From Methanoregula sp. PtaU1.Bin051 (lineage in GTDB: Archaea; Halobacteriota; Methanomicrobia; Methanomicrobiales; Methanospirillaceae), in assembly GCA_002067895.1 (NCBI GenBank), contig MVRE01000003.1, positions 186,001 through 250,000 on the forward strand: a stretch of 64,000 nucleotides of DNA, read 5' to 3'. Position 1 is the first letter of the stretch. Each line of letters starts with the position of its first letter. The translations under genes and the position numbers were made by a program. Under the pieces are notes generated by a model. It was not told the DNA's origin. It ran no database searches and saw only the letters and a program-made list of their open reading frames with translations. Below are positions 42,315 to 51,824 of the stretch, piece after piece.

Positions 42315-43973
42315 TCAGTAGTCGCCCATGCCGCCGGGGGGCATGCCGCCCATGCCACCCATGCCGCCGGGCCCGCCCGCGCCGGGTGCCGGCTCAGGGG
42401 CCTTCGAGGAGGCGATGACATCGTCGATGCGCAGGATCATGATCGCGGCTTCCGCAGCGGAGGAGATCGCCTGTGTCTTGACGCGGAGGGGCTCGACAAC
42501 GCCGGCTGCCTTCATGTCGACTGCCTTGCCGTCGAAGACGTTCAGGCCGTAGGTCTTCTTGCCCTTCTCATGGGAAGCGCGGATCTCGACGAGCATGTCG
42601 ATGGGGTCGAGACCTGCGTTCTCGGCAAGGGTGCGCGGGATGATCTCGAGCGCCTTTGCGAACGCCTCGATCGCGAGCTGCTCCTTGCCGCCAACCGTCG
42701 CCGCATACTCGGAGAGGCGGAGCGAGAGCTCGGTCTCAGGTGCTCCGCCACCGGCTACGACCTTCTTGTCCTCGAAGACTACGCCGACAACGCGGAGAGC
42801 GTCGTGGATAGCGCGCTCGAGCTCGTCGACGACGTGCTCGGTGCCGCCCTTGACGATGATGGAGACCGCCTTCGGGTTCTTGCACTGCTCGACAAAGGTC
42901 ATCTCTTCGCCTCCGACCTTGCGCTCTTCGACAAGCCCTGCCTTTCCGAGCTCTTCCTTGTTGATCGCATCGATGGAGGAGACGAGGCTGCCGCCGGTTG
43001 CGCGGGCGAGTTTCTCCATGTCGCTCTTCTTCACGCGCCGGGTGGCAAAGATGCCGGCCTTCGCGAGATAGTGCTGGGCGATGTCGTCGATACCCTTCTG
43101 GCAGAAGAGGACGTTTGCGCCGGAGTCGACGATCTTGTTGACGATATTCCTGACCATCTTTTCTTCTTCGTCGAGGAATGCCTGGAGCTGGTCCGGGCTC
43201 GTGATGTTGATCTCGGCATCGACCTCGGTCTTCTTGAATTCGACTGCCGCGTTCAGCAGCAGGATCTTTGCATTGGTGACTTTCTTGGGCATCGAGGGGT
43301 GGACGCGCTCCTTGTCGATGAGCACGCCCTCGATGATCTCGGAGTCGTCGATGGAACCGCCGGTCTTCTTCTCGACCTTGATGTTCTCAATGTCGACGGT
43401 CCCGTCGGCATCCGCGACCATGGTCACTGCCTTGACGACGAGGTCACAGAGTTTCTCCTTGCTTGCCTCTGCGCCCTTGCCGGTCATCGCGGTACCTGCG
43501 ATATTCTTCAGGATTGCCTTGTCGCTTGCCTTGACATCGATCGCGATATCTTTTAAGATCTCCTGTGCCTTCTCGGCAGCCTGCCGGAAACCGGCTGCGA
43601 TCACGGTCGGGTGGACGTCCTGCTCGAGAAGGTCCTCTGCCTTCTTTAACAGTTCGCCGGCAATGACAACTGCAGTAGTCGTGCCGTCGCCGACCTCATC
43701 GTCCTGCGTCTTTGCAACCTCGACCATCATCTTTGCTGCCGGGTGCTCGATGTCCATCTCTTTTAAAATCGTGACGCCGTCGTTCGTGATCACGACGTCT
43801 CCGATGGTGTCGACGAGCATCTTGTCCATACCTTTCGGACCGAGGGTTGTGCGCACGGCACTCGCCACTGCCTTGGCGGCAGTGATGTTCATGCCCTGTG
43901 CATCCCGTCCACGCGTGCGTGAACTGCCCTCCTTGAGAATAAGGATAGGTTGACCTCCAAGCTGTTGTGACAT
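42315..43973 (-). CDS. thsA: Thermosome subunit (group II chaperonin)
   Basis: A protein of 552 residues from ATG 43973, with GGTG eight nt upstream. It has [11 protein letters not shown] near 38, the ATP site [10 protein letters not shown] and [18 protein letters not shown] near 85, and [13 protein letters not shown] near 400. The C-terminus is the [17 protein letters not shown] tail that lines the chaperonin cavity. It refolds cytosolic proteins in double-ring complexes. The promoter has a strong TATA box at 44011-44024. Confidence 0.97.
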   Translation of the reverse strand: MSQQLGGQPILILKEGSSRTRGRDAQGMNITAAKAVASAVRTTLGPKGMDKMLVDTIGDVVITNDGVTILKEMDIEHPAAKMMVEVAKTQDDEVGDGTTTAVVIAGELLKKAEDLLEQDVHPTVIAAGFRQAAEKAQEILKDIAIDVKASDKAILKNIAGTAMTGKGAEASKEKLCDLVVKAVTMVADADGTVDIENIKVEKKTGGSIDDSEIIEGVLIDKERVHPSMPKKVTNAKILLLNAAVEFKKTEVDAEINITSPDQLQAFLDEEEKMVRNIVNKIVDSGANVLFCQKGIDDIAQHYLAKAGIFATRRVKKSDMEKLARATGGSLVSSIDAINKEELGKAGLVEERKVGGEEMTFVEQCKNPKAVSIIVKGGTEHVVDELERAIHDALRVVGVVFEDKKVVAGGGAPETELSLRLSEYAATVGGKEQLAIEAFAKALEIIPRTLAENAGLDPIDMLVEIRASHEKGKKTYGLNVFDGKAVDMKAAGVVEPLRVKTQAISSAAEAAIMILRIDDVIASSKAPEPAPGAGGPGGMGGMGGMPPGGMGDY

Positions 43974-43985
43974 AGAATTCACCAC

Positions 43986-43999
43986 TTTTAGCACTAAAA
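43986..43999. promoter_or_regulatory. Palindrome between thermosome TATA box and start codon
   Basis: TTTTAG-CA-CTAAAA is a perfect 6-bp inverted repeat placed close to the predicted thsA transcription start. It could be an operator for a heat-responsive repressor; no regulator is identified. Confidence 0.35.
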
Positions 44000-44010
44000 T
44001 TGGTTTGTGG

Positions 44011-44024
44011 TTCTATATAAAAAT
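44011..44024 (-). promoter_or_regulatory. TATA box of thermosome gene
   Basis: On the minus strand ATTTTTATATAGAA lies about 40-50 nt upstream of the thsA start, with a predicted leader of about 15-20 nt holding the GGTG ribosome binding site. The box overlaps the stop of the upstream regulator gene. Confidence 0.6.
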
Positions 44025-44956
44025 TATGAATCCCCGATCAGGTCGATCAGCTCCGAACCGTCGTGGAGCCTGCGGAGCCGGTCCTCCCCGATGAGAAGGG
44101 TTCTTCCGATCTTTTTCTCCTTGTGGTAATCGGTGATCACGCACATCGCCTGCTTCTTTGCGATATGGGAGAGGTTTCCGATAAGGGCCGCCCGCTTGAT
44201 GACTTTCTGCGCCGTCCCGTATCCCGTGAAGATCGTGTGCTCGTCGAAGGTGACCAGTGCCTGGAACGGTGCGCCGTGCAGGGTATGGAGACGCATTCCC
44301 AGCCGTTCGATGAGCCCGAGGGGGGGAGCCGGCTGGCCCCTGCTCTCTGCGCGTTGCTCCACCTCAGGGCCCTTCTGCGGCTTATGCCGGAGAATATCGA
44401 TAGACTCGACAACCCCTTCATTGAAGACCTCCTCGATCCGGATCGCGACATCGAGTGTCGTGCCCATCCCGCTCTCGTACTTGCTGATGGTACGGCGCGA
44501 TACGCCGAGGAGATGCCCGAGATCGCCCAGCGACATGCCCCGCCGCTCCCGCATCCCGCGGAGCGCCTCCCCGTTGATATTGACATAGAGGCCGCCGGGC
44601 GAGGCGTAGACAAGCGGCGGGACCTTCTCCACGAAATAATCGTAGAGCGTGGCGACACTGATCGCGTAGATGCCGTACCGGATGTAGACCGCCCCGCGCT
44701 CCAGCTCGGCGTCCCGTGCCCTCTCCCCGATAATCAGAGGGATCCCGTGCAGGTAACGGGCAATGGTATCGAGGTCGAAGGCGACCTCCTCGCTGACGGA
44801 GTCGATGTGGGACACGACCTTGATCATCAGCAGCACGCCGTTTTTACGGGCAATCAGGTCGAAGGAGCGGGGCCGCAGCGAGAAGCGCTCGGAAACCTCG
44901 AACCCTGCGGTAATCATGACGCTGGTCACCAGCTGGAGCGATCGATCCTGTGTCAT
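44024..44956 (-). CDS. Archaeal HTH transcriptional regulator with nuclease-fold N-domain
   Basis: A protein of 310 residues. Residues 1-120 resemble the restriction-endonuclease-like N-domain of archaeal HTH proteins (FDLIARKNGVLLMIKVVSHI). A Cro/C1-type HTH lies at about 133-165 (MRERRGMSLGDLGHLLGVSR followed by RTISKYESG). A C-terminal ligand-type domain follows. It belongs to the archaeal putative transcriptional regulator family related to MJ1164. It may be cotranscribed with, or control, the thermosome gene 51 bp downstream. Divergent tiaS starts only 44 bp away. Confidence 0.85.
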   Translation of the reverse strand: MTQDRSLQLVTSVMITAGFEVSERFSLRPRSFDLIARKNGVLLMIKVVSHIDSVSEEVAFDLDTIARYLHGIPLIIGERARDAELERGAVYIRYGIYAISVATLYDYFVEKVPPLVYASPGGLYVNINGEALRGMRERRGMSLGDLGHLLGVSRRTISKYESGMGTTLDVAIRIEEVFNEGVVESIDILRHKPQKGPEVEQRAESRGQPAPPLGLIERLGMRLHTLHGAPFQALVTFDEHTIFTGYGTAQKVIKRAALIGNLSHIAKKQAMCVITDYHKEKKIGRTLLIGEDRLRRLHDGSELIDLIGDS

Positions 44957-45000
44957 TGCAGGTACAATTGACTATACCCTGCCCATATATTAATATAGAC

Positions 45001-46224
45001 ATGCTGATCGGCATTGATGACACGGACTCCCCGCAGGGGATGTGCACCACCTACCTCGGGGCAGTGCTCGCCCGCCGCCTGATCCGCGAGCACCTGCGGG
45101 TGCTGGAAGCCCGGCTCGTCAGGCTCAATCCCAATGTCACTTTCAAGACGAGGGGGAACGCCGCAATTGCCATCGCAGTCGACGGAGATATGAGTACTGC
45201 TTTCAAAACCGCTTGTGCGACTGTCGAGGAGCTGTCGGAATTTTCCTGCGCCAATACCAATCCCGGCGTCGTTGTCGTCGATCGTCCACCCGATCCGGCA
45301 TTTTACCGGAAGGCGGTCACGGATTTCTGTACTATCGATGAGGCGGCCGTTATCCTCGAATCCGCCGGTGCCCTCTATCGAGGGTACAAGAACCGTCGCG
45401 GCCTGATCGGTGCGACAGCGGCTGTTGCGTGCGATTTTCCGGATGCAACCTTCGAGATCCTGACCTACCGGAAACAGGAACAGTGGGGCACGCCCCGCGA
45501 GGTTGACAGGGCGAGCCTCTTTGCCGCCCAGCGGGCGACATTCCCCCACACGTGGGACACTGTCGATGAGATTAACGACGTTGTCGTCTGCGTTCCACAC
45601 ACGCCGGACCCGGTCCTCTTCGGCATCCGGGGGGAGAGCCCGTCGTGGGTGATGGCAGCCCGGCAGATGATCGCCTCGGAAAAACCTGCGCTCGAACAGA
45701 TCTGGGTCACCAACCAGGGAACGGATGCACATATCCTGCCGGGCCGGATCGGGGAGCTGCGTGAGGGGCTTTCGTACCGGATCCATGGAACCGTTGCCGA
45801 TGCTCCAAGAACCGGACGCGGCGGCCATGTTTCGTTTGCGATAAGAGACAGCGGCAGTACGGTGCGGTGCATGGCGTACGAGCCGACAAAAAATTTCCGG
45901 CAGATCGTGCGCCAGCTCGTGCCGGGCGACACGATTATTGCGGCCGGGAGTTACAAGAAAGGCAGCCTCAATCTCGAGAAGATGAAGGTTGTCTCGCTTG
46001 TTACAGCAAAGAGTGTCCGCCCCCCCGTCTGTACCGCGTGCAACAAAAGGATGGCAAGTGCCGGTGCCGGTAAAGGGTTCAAGTGCAAAAAATGTGGGGC
46101 GAAAGCCGATGAACCGGATGTGAAGGAGATTGCCCGGGCGGTTGAACCCGGGTGGTATGAAGTGCCTCCGACTGCACGCAGGCATCTCGCACAACCATTG
46201 TGCCGGGGAACGCCGGGTTGCTGA
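45001..46224 (+). CDS. tiaS: tRNA(Ile2) 2-agmatinylcytidine synthetase
   Basis: A protein of 407 residues. It begins MLIGIDDTDSPQGMCTTYLG, the TiaS signature, and continues with FKTRGNAAIAI and GLIGATAAVACDFPDATFEI. An OB-fold nucleic-acid-binding domain lies near 265-340 (GRGGHVSFAIRDSGSTVRCM), and a C-terminal zinc ribbon has CTACNKR and CKKCGAK. TiaS modifies C34 of the AUA-decoding tRNA with agmatine. ATG 45001 is chosen because conservation starts there. The 44-bp divergent spacer holds AT-rich TATA-like sequence (CATATATTAATATAG). Confidence 0.96.
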   Translation: MLIGIDDTDSPQGMCTTYLGAVLARRLIREHLRVLEARLVRLNPNVTFKTRGNAAIAIAVDGDMSTAFKTACATVEELSEFSCANTNPGVVVVDRPPDPAFYRKAVTDFCTIDEAAVILESAGALYRGYKNRRGLIGATAAVACDFPDATFEILTYRKQEQWGTPREVDRASLFAAQRATFPHTWDTVDEINDVVVCVPHTPDPVLFGIRGESPSWVMAARQMIASEKPALEQIWVTNQGTDAHILPGRIGELREGLSYRIHGTVADAPRTGRGGHVSFAIRDSGSTVRCMAYEPTKNFRQIVRQLVPGDTIIAAGSYKKGSLNLEKMKVVSLVTAKSVRPPVCTACNKRMASAGAGKGFKCKKCGAKADEPDVKEIARAVEPGWYEVPPTARRHLAQPLCRGTPGC

Positions 46225-46360
46225 CATTTTCATGGGATGGTAGCAAGCTAACTGAGATCAAAATGACACCGTCTGCGGATCATACAATGCCTTGCGAATG
46301 GATGGATTACATAATCAGTATACCAATATGATTGTAGAAGACCCCTGAGATAGATCCATA

Positions 46361-49030
46361 ATGGCAAAGGAGAGCATGCCCCAGGAAAGAGAATCCTTTG
46401 AAGAGAGCGGGCATACGTTCCGGACTCTCTTTGAGAATATGCCCAACGGGTTCGCCTACTGCCGGATGCTTTACGATGAAACAGGCAATCCTGATGATTT
46501 TATCTTCCTGCAGGCAAACAGGACATTTTCCGGGCTGACCGGCCTTGATAATGTTACCGGCAAACGGATAACCGGGGTGATACCTGATATCAAACAAACA
46601 GCCCCGGATCTGATTGGGACCTGTGGCAAGGTAGCGCAGACGGGTATCCCGGAAACGTTCGAGCTTGATTTCAAACCTCTGGGGAAATTGCTAAACATTT
46701 CGATATACAGTCCGGAAAAAGGATTCTTTGCCGTGGTCGTCGAGGACATCACCGGCCGGAAAAAGGCTGAAGAAGCACTCAGGGAAAGCGAAGAGAAAAT
46801 GGCCATGGTGATGGACAATGTCCCCACCCTCCTCGCCTACATGGACGCTGATCTCCGCTTTGTCTACATGAACAAGGCATATGCGGAATGGTTCGGGCGT
46901 CCCGAACAAGACCTGATCGGGAAAAGTCTTAAAGATCTGCTGCCGGCCGATGTGTTCTTCAGGGCTATCCCGTATTACCAGCAGGTCCTTGGCGGGCGCG
47001 AGGTCGGTTATGAGAGCCCGACAAAAGACCGGGACGGCCGGGATCGTGTCCTGAATGTACGGCTGGTCCCGCACTTCCATGGCGGAGAGGTTACCGGTTT
47101 CTTTGCGGCGCTTGATGACATTACCTCCCGGAAAAACACCGAGGCCGCATTCCATGCCATGGTCAGGAGCATGGTGGGCGCGACCGGGTTCAGTTCGCTC
47201 CAGAACATCACCCGCAGCATCAGCTCCTGGCTCGGGGCCGACTGCGTCATGATCGGCGAGATCCAGCCGGATAAAAAAACGGTCAGGGTCCTCTCCATGC
47301 TCCTTGACGGGAAAGACGTTACGGATTTTTCCTACGGTCTTACGGGCACACCCTGTGAGAACGCTTCGGAGAAGGGGTTCTGTATCTATCCGGATGATGT
47401 CCAGGATCTGTTCCCGCATGCCAGGGATCTTACCGAGCTGAATATCCGGGGGTACATCGGCACGGCGCTGAAAAATTCCGAAGGCGACGTGATGGGGATC
47501 CTGTGCGTCCTGACCCGGAAGCCGATCGTACCTGTTCCCTCCCTGCAGGAGATCATGAACATCATCGCTGTGAAAGCTGCCGCGGAGATCGAACGCCTGC
47601 GGATCACCGCAGCGCTCAAGGAGAGCGAGGAGCGGTTCCGCATGCTGCTCCAGCACGTTCCCTCGGTCGCCGTCCAGGGGTACCGTATGGATGGTACAAC
47701 GCAGTACTGGAATGACGCCTCTGCCAGGCTGTACGGGTACACCGCTGAGGAGGCTGTAGGGAGGAACCTCGTGGACATCATCATCCCGCCGGAGATGAGG
47801 GACGAGGTCCGGGGGGCGATCCGGTACATGGCGGAATCCGGGCAGCCGATCCCCGCATCCGAACTCTCCCTGATGAAAAAAGACGGGTCCCGTGTCGCTG
47901 TTTTCTCGAGCCATGCCGTCATCAGGAAGTCCGGGAGAGACCTGGAGCTCTTCTGCATCGATATCGATCTCACCGAACGCAAGCGGGCCGAAGAAGCTCT
48001 TGTCGATGAAATGACAAAGCGCAAGATCCTCATCGACCAGTCCCGGGACGGCATCGTAACGCTGGACTCGGAGGGGAAGGTCTATGAGTCCAACCAGCGC
48101 TTCGCAGACATGCTCGGCTATACGCCGGACGAGATGAAGGAACTCCATGTCTGGGACTGGGATGCCCAGATCGAGCGCGAACATCTGCTCGAGATGATCC
48201 GGACCGTTGATGAGGCGGGCGACCATTTCGAGACCCGCCACCGGCGCAAGGATGGCACAGTGCTGGATGTCGAGATCAGTACGAACGCGGCAACGTTCTC
48301 CGGGAAAAAACTGATCTTCTGTGTCGTGCGCGACATCACCGGACGCAAGCGGATGGAGGAGGCGCTCTGGCAGGCGAACGCGAAGATCAGCATGCTCAAC
48401 AGCATCACCCGGCACGACGTCCTCAACCAGCTCACCATCCTGCGGGCCTATCTCCATCTCTTAAAAGAGGATGTGAAGGATCCCAATTCCCTGGCGTATA
48501 TCGGGAAAGTCGAGCAGGCTGCAAAGGCCATCAAATGGCAGATCGAGTTCACCCGGGACTACCAGCACATCGGGGCGCAGGAGCCGTTCTGGCAGGTCCT
48601 CTCCGGCATCATCGGCCGCGTGATCCCGCAGCTGAGAACAGAAGGGGTTGAGATCAGCGCCGATGTAGGGAGCGTGGAGATCTTTGCCGACCCCCTGATG
48701 GAGAAGGTGTTCTACAACCTGATGGAAAATTCCCTCCGTCATGGCGAGCGTGTCACCCGCATGGAGTTCTCCCTGAAAAAGACGCAGGACGAGTTGATCA
48801 TTGTCTATCGTGACAATGGTATTGGAATCACTGCAGAGGAGAAGAAAAATCTCTTCATACGAGGATTTGGCAAGCACACGGGCCTCGGTCTCTTCCTGTC
48901 CAAGGAGATCCTCTCGATCACCGGCATGAAGATTGCGGAGACCGGCGAGCCGGGCAAAGGTGTACTGTTCGAGATAACCGTGCCGAAAGGGGCGTGGCGA
49001 ACTTTAAAAATTGGGAAGAGAACAGACTGA
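46361..49030 (+). CDS. Multi-PAS/GAF sensor histidine kinase
   Basis: A protein of 889 residues without membrane spans, so cytoplasmic. Its domains are PAS at about 20-140, PAS at 145-260 (MDNVPTLLAYMDADLRFVYM), GAF at about 270-410, and PAS at 420-540 and 550-665. A methanogen-type dimerisation helix follows with the phosphoacceptor His in SITRHDVLNQLTILRAYLHL near 685, then a GHKL ATPase domain with LMENSLRHG and DNGIGITAEEKKNLF/GKHTGLGLFLS. No response regulator is adjacent. The signal is unknown; GAF and PAS may bind haem or small ligands. Confidence 0.93.
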   Translation: MAKESMPQERESFEESGHTFRTLFENMPNGFAYCRMLYDETGNPDDFIFLQANRTFSGLTGLDNVTGKRITGVIPDIKQTAPDLIGTCGKVAQTGIPETFELDFKPLGKLLNISIYSPEKGFFAVVVEDITGRKKAEEALRESEEKMAMVMDNVPTLLAYMDADLRFVYMNKAYAEWFGRPEQDLIGKSLKDLLPADVFFRAIPYYQQVLGGREVGYESPTKDRDGRDRVLNVRLVPHFHGGEVTGFFAALDDITSRKNTEAAFHAMVRSMVGATGFSSLQNITRSISSWLGADCVMIGEIQPDKKTVRVLSMLLDGKDVTDFSYGLTGTPCENASEKGFCIYPDDVQDLFPHARDLTELNIRGYIGTALKNSEGDVMGILCVLTRKPIVPVPSLQEIMNIIAVKAAAEIERLRITAALKESEERFRMLLQHVPSVAVQGYRMDGTTQYWNDASARLYGYTAEEAVGRNLVDIIIPPEMRDEVRGAIRYMAESGQPIPASELSLMKKDGSRVAVFSSHAVIRKSGRDLELFCIDIDLTERKRAEEALVDEMTKRKILIDQSRDGIVTLDSEGKVYESNQRFADMLGYTPDEMKELHVWDWDAQIEREHLLEMIRTVDEAGDHFETRHRRKDGTVLDVEISTNAATFSGKKLIFCVVRDITGRKRMEEALWQANAKISMLNSITRHDVLNQLTILRAYLHLLKEDVKDPNSLAYIGKVEQAAKAIKWQIEFTRDYQHIGAQEPFWQVLSGIIGRVIPQLRTEGVEISADVGSVEIFADPLMEKVFYNLMENSLRHGERVTRMEFSLKKTQDELIIVYRDNGIGITAEEKKNLFIRGFGKHTGLGLFLSKEILSITGMKIAETGEPGKGVLFEITVPKGAWRTLKIGKRTD

Positions 49031-49099
49031 CAGAAGCAGAAACACAAGGCCGGGCTTTTTGAGTATTTCGCGATTCTGAACCGCAGCTTCAACAACAAA

Positions 49100-49215
49100 G
49101 CGTATCTCCATCCCGCTCCGTCTTTTCTTAAGAAAAAATTTTCTGAAGAATTCCCCCCCCCCGTGAAAAATTCACAGGAAAAAAATCCGGAAAAAATTTC
49201 CGGGAAAAATTCTGG
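49100..49215. other. Cluster of short hairpins between kinase and next gene
   Basis: A 10-C run (49153-49162) is followed by hairpins GTGAA/TTCAC (49163-49175) and CCGGAAA/TTTCCGG (49187-49203) in an A-rich context. The region probably terminates the kinase transcript or shapes the leader of the following gene. Confidence 0.45.
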
Positions 49216-49227
49216 AGCGTAAGATCA

Positions 49228-49686
49228 ATGAGAGGGCGAAAGCCGGACAAGACGATCGAAGCGGCAGAGAAGTTTGCACAGCGGCAGGGTTACCGGTGGG
49301 TTCCGAACCCGGATCCGGCCATGCCTTTTACTGCCATCGGGTACCGGGAGCATGACCTGATCGTCATCAGGGTGAAGACCTGCCGGCGGTCGATGGGCGA
49401 ATACGACATCTCGGAGGATTTCTTCCGGGAGGACTATGACATCCTCGCCTCGCTCCCGTTCCCTGAGTATACCCAGCGGGAGCTCTGGGTCCGGTACGCG
49501 TGGAGCCGGAAATTCATCCGGTACCGGATCCTGAACGAGTGGCTCGTCGAGCACACGTTCAAAGACCAGGAGCCGCCGGTCTTCACCCTGAAGAGGACAG
49601 AGAAGAAACCGAAGATCCCGACTACCCCTGATAGCCCCGGAGTGGGGGCCGGGGGCGGGCCCTCCGGGGGTACTACTCCCAAATAA
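49228..49686 (+). CDS. Hypothetical protein with G-run-encoded Gly/Pro tail
   Basis: A protein of 152 residues. The first about 120 form a compact alpha/beta domain (YRWVPNPDPAMPFTAIGYRE, LIVIRVKTCRRSMGEYDI) reminiscent of restriction-nuclease-like folds, but no active-site motif is certain. The last about 25 residues (PTTPDSPGVGAGGGPSGGTT) are encoded by a G-run/C-run stretch like the block at 12.8-13.3 kb. That suggests such an element inserted into or grew at the gene's 3' end. I do not recognise the family. Confidence 0.65.
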   Translation: MRGRKPDKTIEAAEKFAQRQGYRWVPNPDPAMPFTAIGYREHDLIVIRVKTCRRSMGEYDISEDFFREDYDILASLPFPEYTQRELWVRYAWSRKFIRYRILNEWLVEHTFKDQEPPVFTLKRTEKKPKIPTTPDSPGVGAGGGPSGGTTPK

Positions 49687-50096
49687 GCCCTGTACGGGCT
49701 CCGTTTGCCAATCCGGGCAAGGCCGTTTCCGGCGGTTCGGGCGAAGCGTCAACATCTCAGAAAAATATTGTTTTAAAGAGGTATTTCGTCAAAATACCAG
49801 TTTTAAACAAAAACAGACCTGCAAAAATAGCGGGCTTTAAACCAGCCCCGGTTTTGCCATGACCTGCAGTACGTGGAAAACGGCTGCTGGCCCGCTATTG
49901 CCGTTCGAGTGGAAAGAGCGGTTTGGGGGGATTGTTCGGGTGGAGGGCGGTTCCGTCGGATATATCAGAAAATCGGCATACCAATCTGACACAGAGTTAT
50001 CATCACAGCGCGCCAACCTCATTCCAGCAACCGGGGGAATGTGCAATCACACACCAGTGCGATGAGCCGGTCACCCAGCTGAAGATCCGGCCGGGC
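49687..50096. other. Intergenic region upstream of deoxyhypusine synthase
   Basis: About 400 bp. It contains a perfect 7-bp hairpin, GGTATTT-CGTCA-AAATACC, at 49780-49798 and a TTTTAAAC-type AT-rich segment near 49800, probably a promoter. A short frame MCNHTPVR from ATG 50039 looks like the expected start of dys but is in a different frame. No other gene is apparent. Confidence 0.5.
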
Positions 50097-50984
50097 ATGA
50101 CGGTCAACGAGCTCGTCAAAGCGATGGGCAAGGCCGGGGCGTATAACGGCGGCGCACTCGCAAAGGCAGCCGACCTTTATGAAAAAATGCTGCGCGACAA
50201 ACAGGCCACGAAGTTCTTCGGGCTTGCCGGCGCGATGGTGCCGGCCGGCATGGGCGGGATTGTCTCGGACCTGATCGAGGCCGGGCATATCGACGTGCTC
50301 GTCTCGACCGGCGCCAACCTCACGCACGACATCATCGAGGCGATCGGGTGCCGGCACTTCCACGGCACCGCGTTCTGCAACGACGTCGAGCTCCGGCACG
50401 ACGAGATCAACCGGATCTACGATGTCTACCTGCCCAACGAGGCGTTCGAGACATTCGAGGCGTTCATGCAGAAGACGTTTTCAGAACTCGAGCCGGAGAG
50501 CCGGATCTCGATCTCAGGCCTCCTCGCCCACATCGGCAGCCGGACAAAGAGCGGCATTTTGCACACGGCCGCAAGGAAAAAGATCCCCGTGTACTGTCCC
50601 GCGGTGCAGGACTCGATGGTCGGCCTCCAGTACTGGCTCTTCTCCCAGACAAACCATGTGACGGTCGACGCGTTCGCCGACATGCCGGCGCTCATGGACC
50701 GCTGCTTCTCCGTAAAGAAGGCCGGCGCCCTGCTGGTCGGCGGCGGCGTCCCGAAAAATTTCATCCTCCAGAGCATGCTCATGACCCCCAACGGCTTCGA
50801 CTACGCGGTCCAGCTGACCGGCGACCGCCCGGACCTCGGCGGGCTCTCCGGTGCAACGCTGGACGAGGCCCGCTCGTGGGGCAAGATCACCGAGGACGCG
50901 CAGGCAGTGACCGTGTACGGCGACGCGACGATCACGCTGCCCCTGCTGGTCGCTGCAGTAATGGAGCGGATGCACCATGGCTGA
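50097..50984 (+). CDS. dys: Deoxyhypusine synthase
   Basis: At least 295 residues. It has KFFGLAGAMVPAGMGGIVSD and STGANLTHDIIEAIG, the NAD-binding glycines and the catalytic lysine in GGGVPKNF near 215. It makes the hypusine precursor on archaeal IF5A from spermidine. Conserved sequence (PVTQLKIRPGMTVNELVKAM) begins about ten codons before ATG 50097 with no ATG, GTG or nearby TTG in frame. A plausible initiator, ATG 50039 (MCNHTPVR), is one base out of frame. This suggests a single-base sequencing or real frameshift at 50040-50070; ATG 50097 is given as the safe start. It overlaps pyrF by 8 nt. Confidence 0.93.
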   Translation: MTVNELVKAMGKAGAYNGGALAKAADLYEKMLRDKQATKFFGLAGAMVPAGMGGIVSDLIEAGHIDVLVSTGANLTHDIIEAIGCRHFHGTAFCNDVELRHDEINRIYDVYLPNEAFETFEAFMQKTFSELEPESRISISGLLAHIGSRTKSGILHTAARKKIPVYCPAVQDSMVGLQYWLFSQTNHVTVDAFADMPALMDRCFSVKKAGALLVGGGVPKNFILQSMLMTPNGFDYAVQLTGDRPDLGGLSGATLDEARSWGKITEDAQAVTVYGDATITLPLLVAAVMERMHHG

Positions 50985-51615
50985 GCTGATCCTCGCGCTG
51001 GATGTCGTGAAAAGGGACGAAGCAATTTCGATTGCAGGGTCCTGCGCCCCGCACATCGGCGCGATCAAGATCGGCTACCCGCTCGTGCTCGCGGCGGGTC
51101 TTTCCATCGCCCGCGACCTTAAACCTCTCGGCCTGCCCCTGATTGCCGACTTCAAGGTCGCCGACATCCCCAACACGAACACGCTGATTACCGATTTGGT
51201 GTTTGGTGCCGGGTTCTCCGCAATCATCTGCCAAGGGATTGTCGGCACGGACTCGGTCAGGGCCTGCGTTCAGGCAGCGCACCGGCACAACGGCGAATGT
51301 TACGTCGTTGCCGAGATGAGCCATCCCGGTGCAAAGGAGTTCTTCGTCCCGGGAACCCCGGAGCAGATCGCGGCCAACGCGATGATTGCAAAGGCCGACG
51401 GGATCATTGCCCCGGCCACGCGCCCGGAAAGGGTAAAGGCCCTTCGGGGAATTGTCGGTAAAAGAAAGATCCTCTCGCCGGGTGTCGGTGCGCAGGGAGG
51501 GGACATCCATGCGATCGCGGGGCTCGTCGACGGCGTTATCGTGGGGCGGGCGATCTACGAGGCAAAAGATCCCGCAAAGGCTGCGCAGGAATTCGCGCGG
51601 GACCTGCGCACCTGA
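50977..51615 (+). CDS. pyrF: Orotidine-5'-phosphate decarboxylase
   Basis: A protein of 212 residues, the last step of UMP synthesis. It has LALDVVKRDEA at the start, the catalytic DxKxxD in IADFKVADIPNT near 58-68, and GVGAQGGDIHAIAGLVDGVI with VGRAIYEA near 170-195 for phosphate binding. The length fits the short archaeal form. It is translationally coupled to dys, an unexpected functional pairing that may simply be an operon convenience. Confidence 0.96.
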   Translation: MAELILALDVVKRDEAISIAGSCAPHIGAIKIGYPLVLAAGLSIARDLKPLGLPLIADFKVADIPNTNTLITDLVFGAGFSAIICQGIVGTDSVRACVQAAHRHNGECYVVAEMSHPGAKEFFVPGTPEQIAANAMIAKADGIIAPATRPERVKALRGIVGKRKILSPGVGAQGGDIHAIAGLVDGVIVGRAIYEAKDPAKAAQEFARDLRT

Positions 51616-51824
51616 CCAGTTTTCCGGTTAATTCTGGCCTGAAACAGTACCCGTGAAGCACCCTTTCACTCATGGTTTCTCCGTCGTAACGGGGACGTTG
51701 CGTATATAAACAACCTTCAAATTGTGACCCGATCTGCTTATACGCTTGAGCATGTATTTAAATTGCATATTCAGATTCGCTGCACGGCCTGAAGGTTTAT
51801 TAAGAACTCCTGCGATGTATTGGT

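Noticed and set aside
42252-43556. 434-codon open frame on the plus strand
   Set aside because: Antisense to the thermosome gene; its composition (Leu/Asp-rich) mirrors the chaperonin codons and no family is visible.
44953-46233. 426-codon minus-strand frame
   Set aside because: Antisense to tiaS, whose motifs are unmistakable.
46691-48457. 588-codon open frame on the minus strand
   Set aside because: It is the shadow of the histidine kinase gene: the plus-strand frame has clear PAS, GAF and ATPase motifs, while this one has none and is His/Asp/Arg-rich as expected for an antisense frame.
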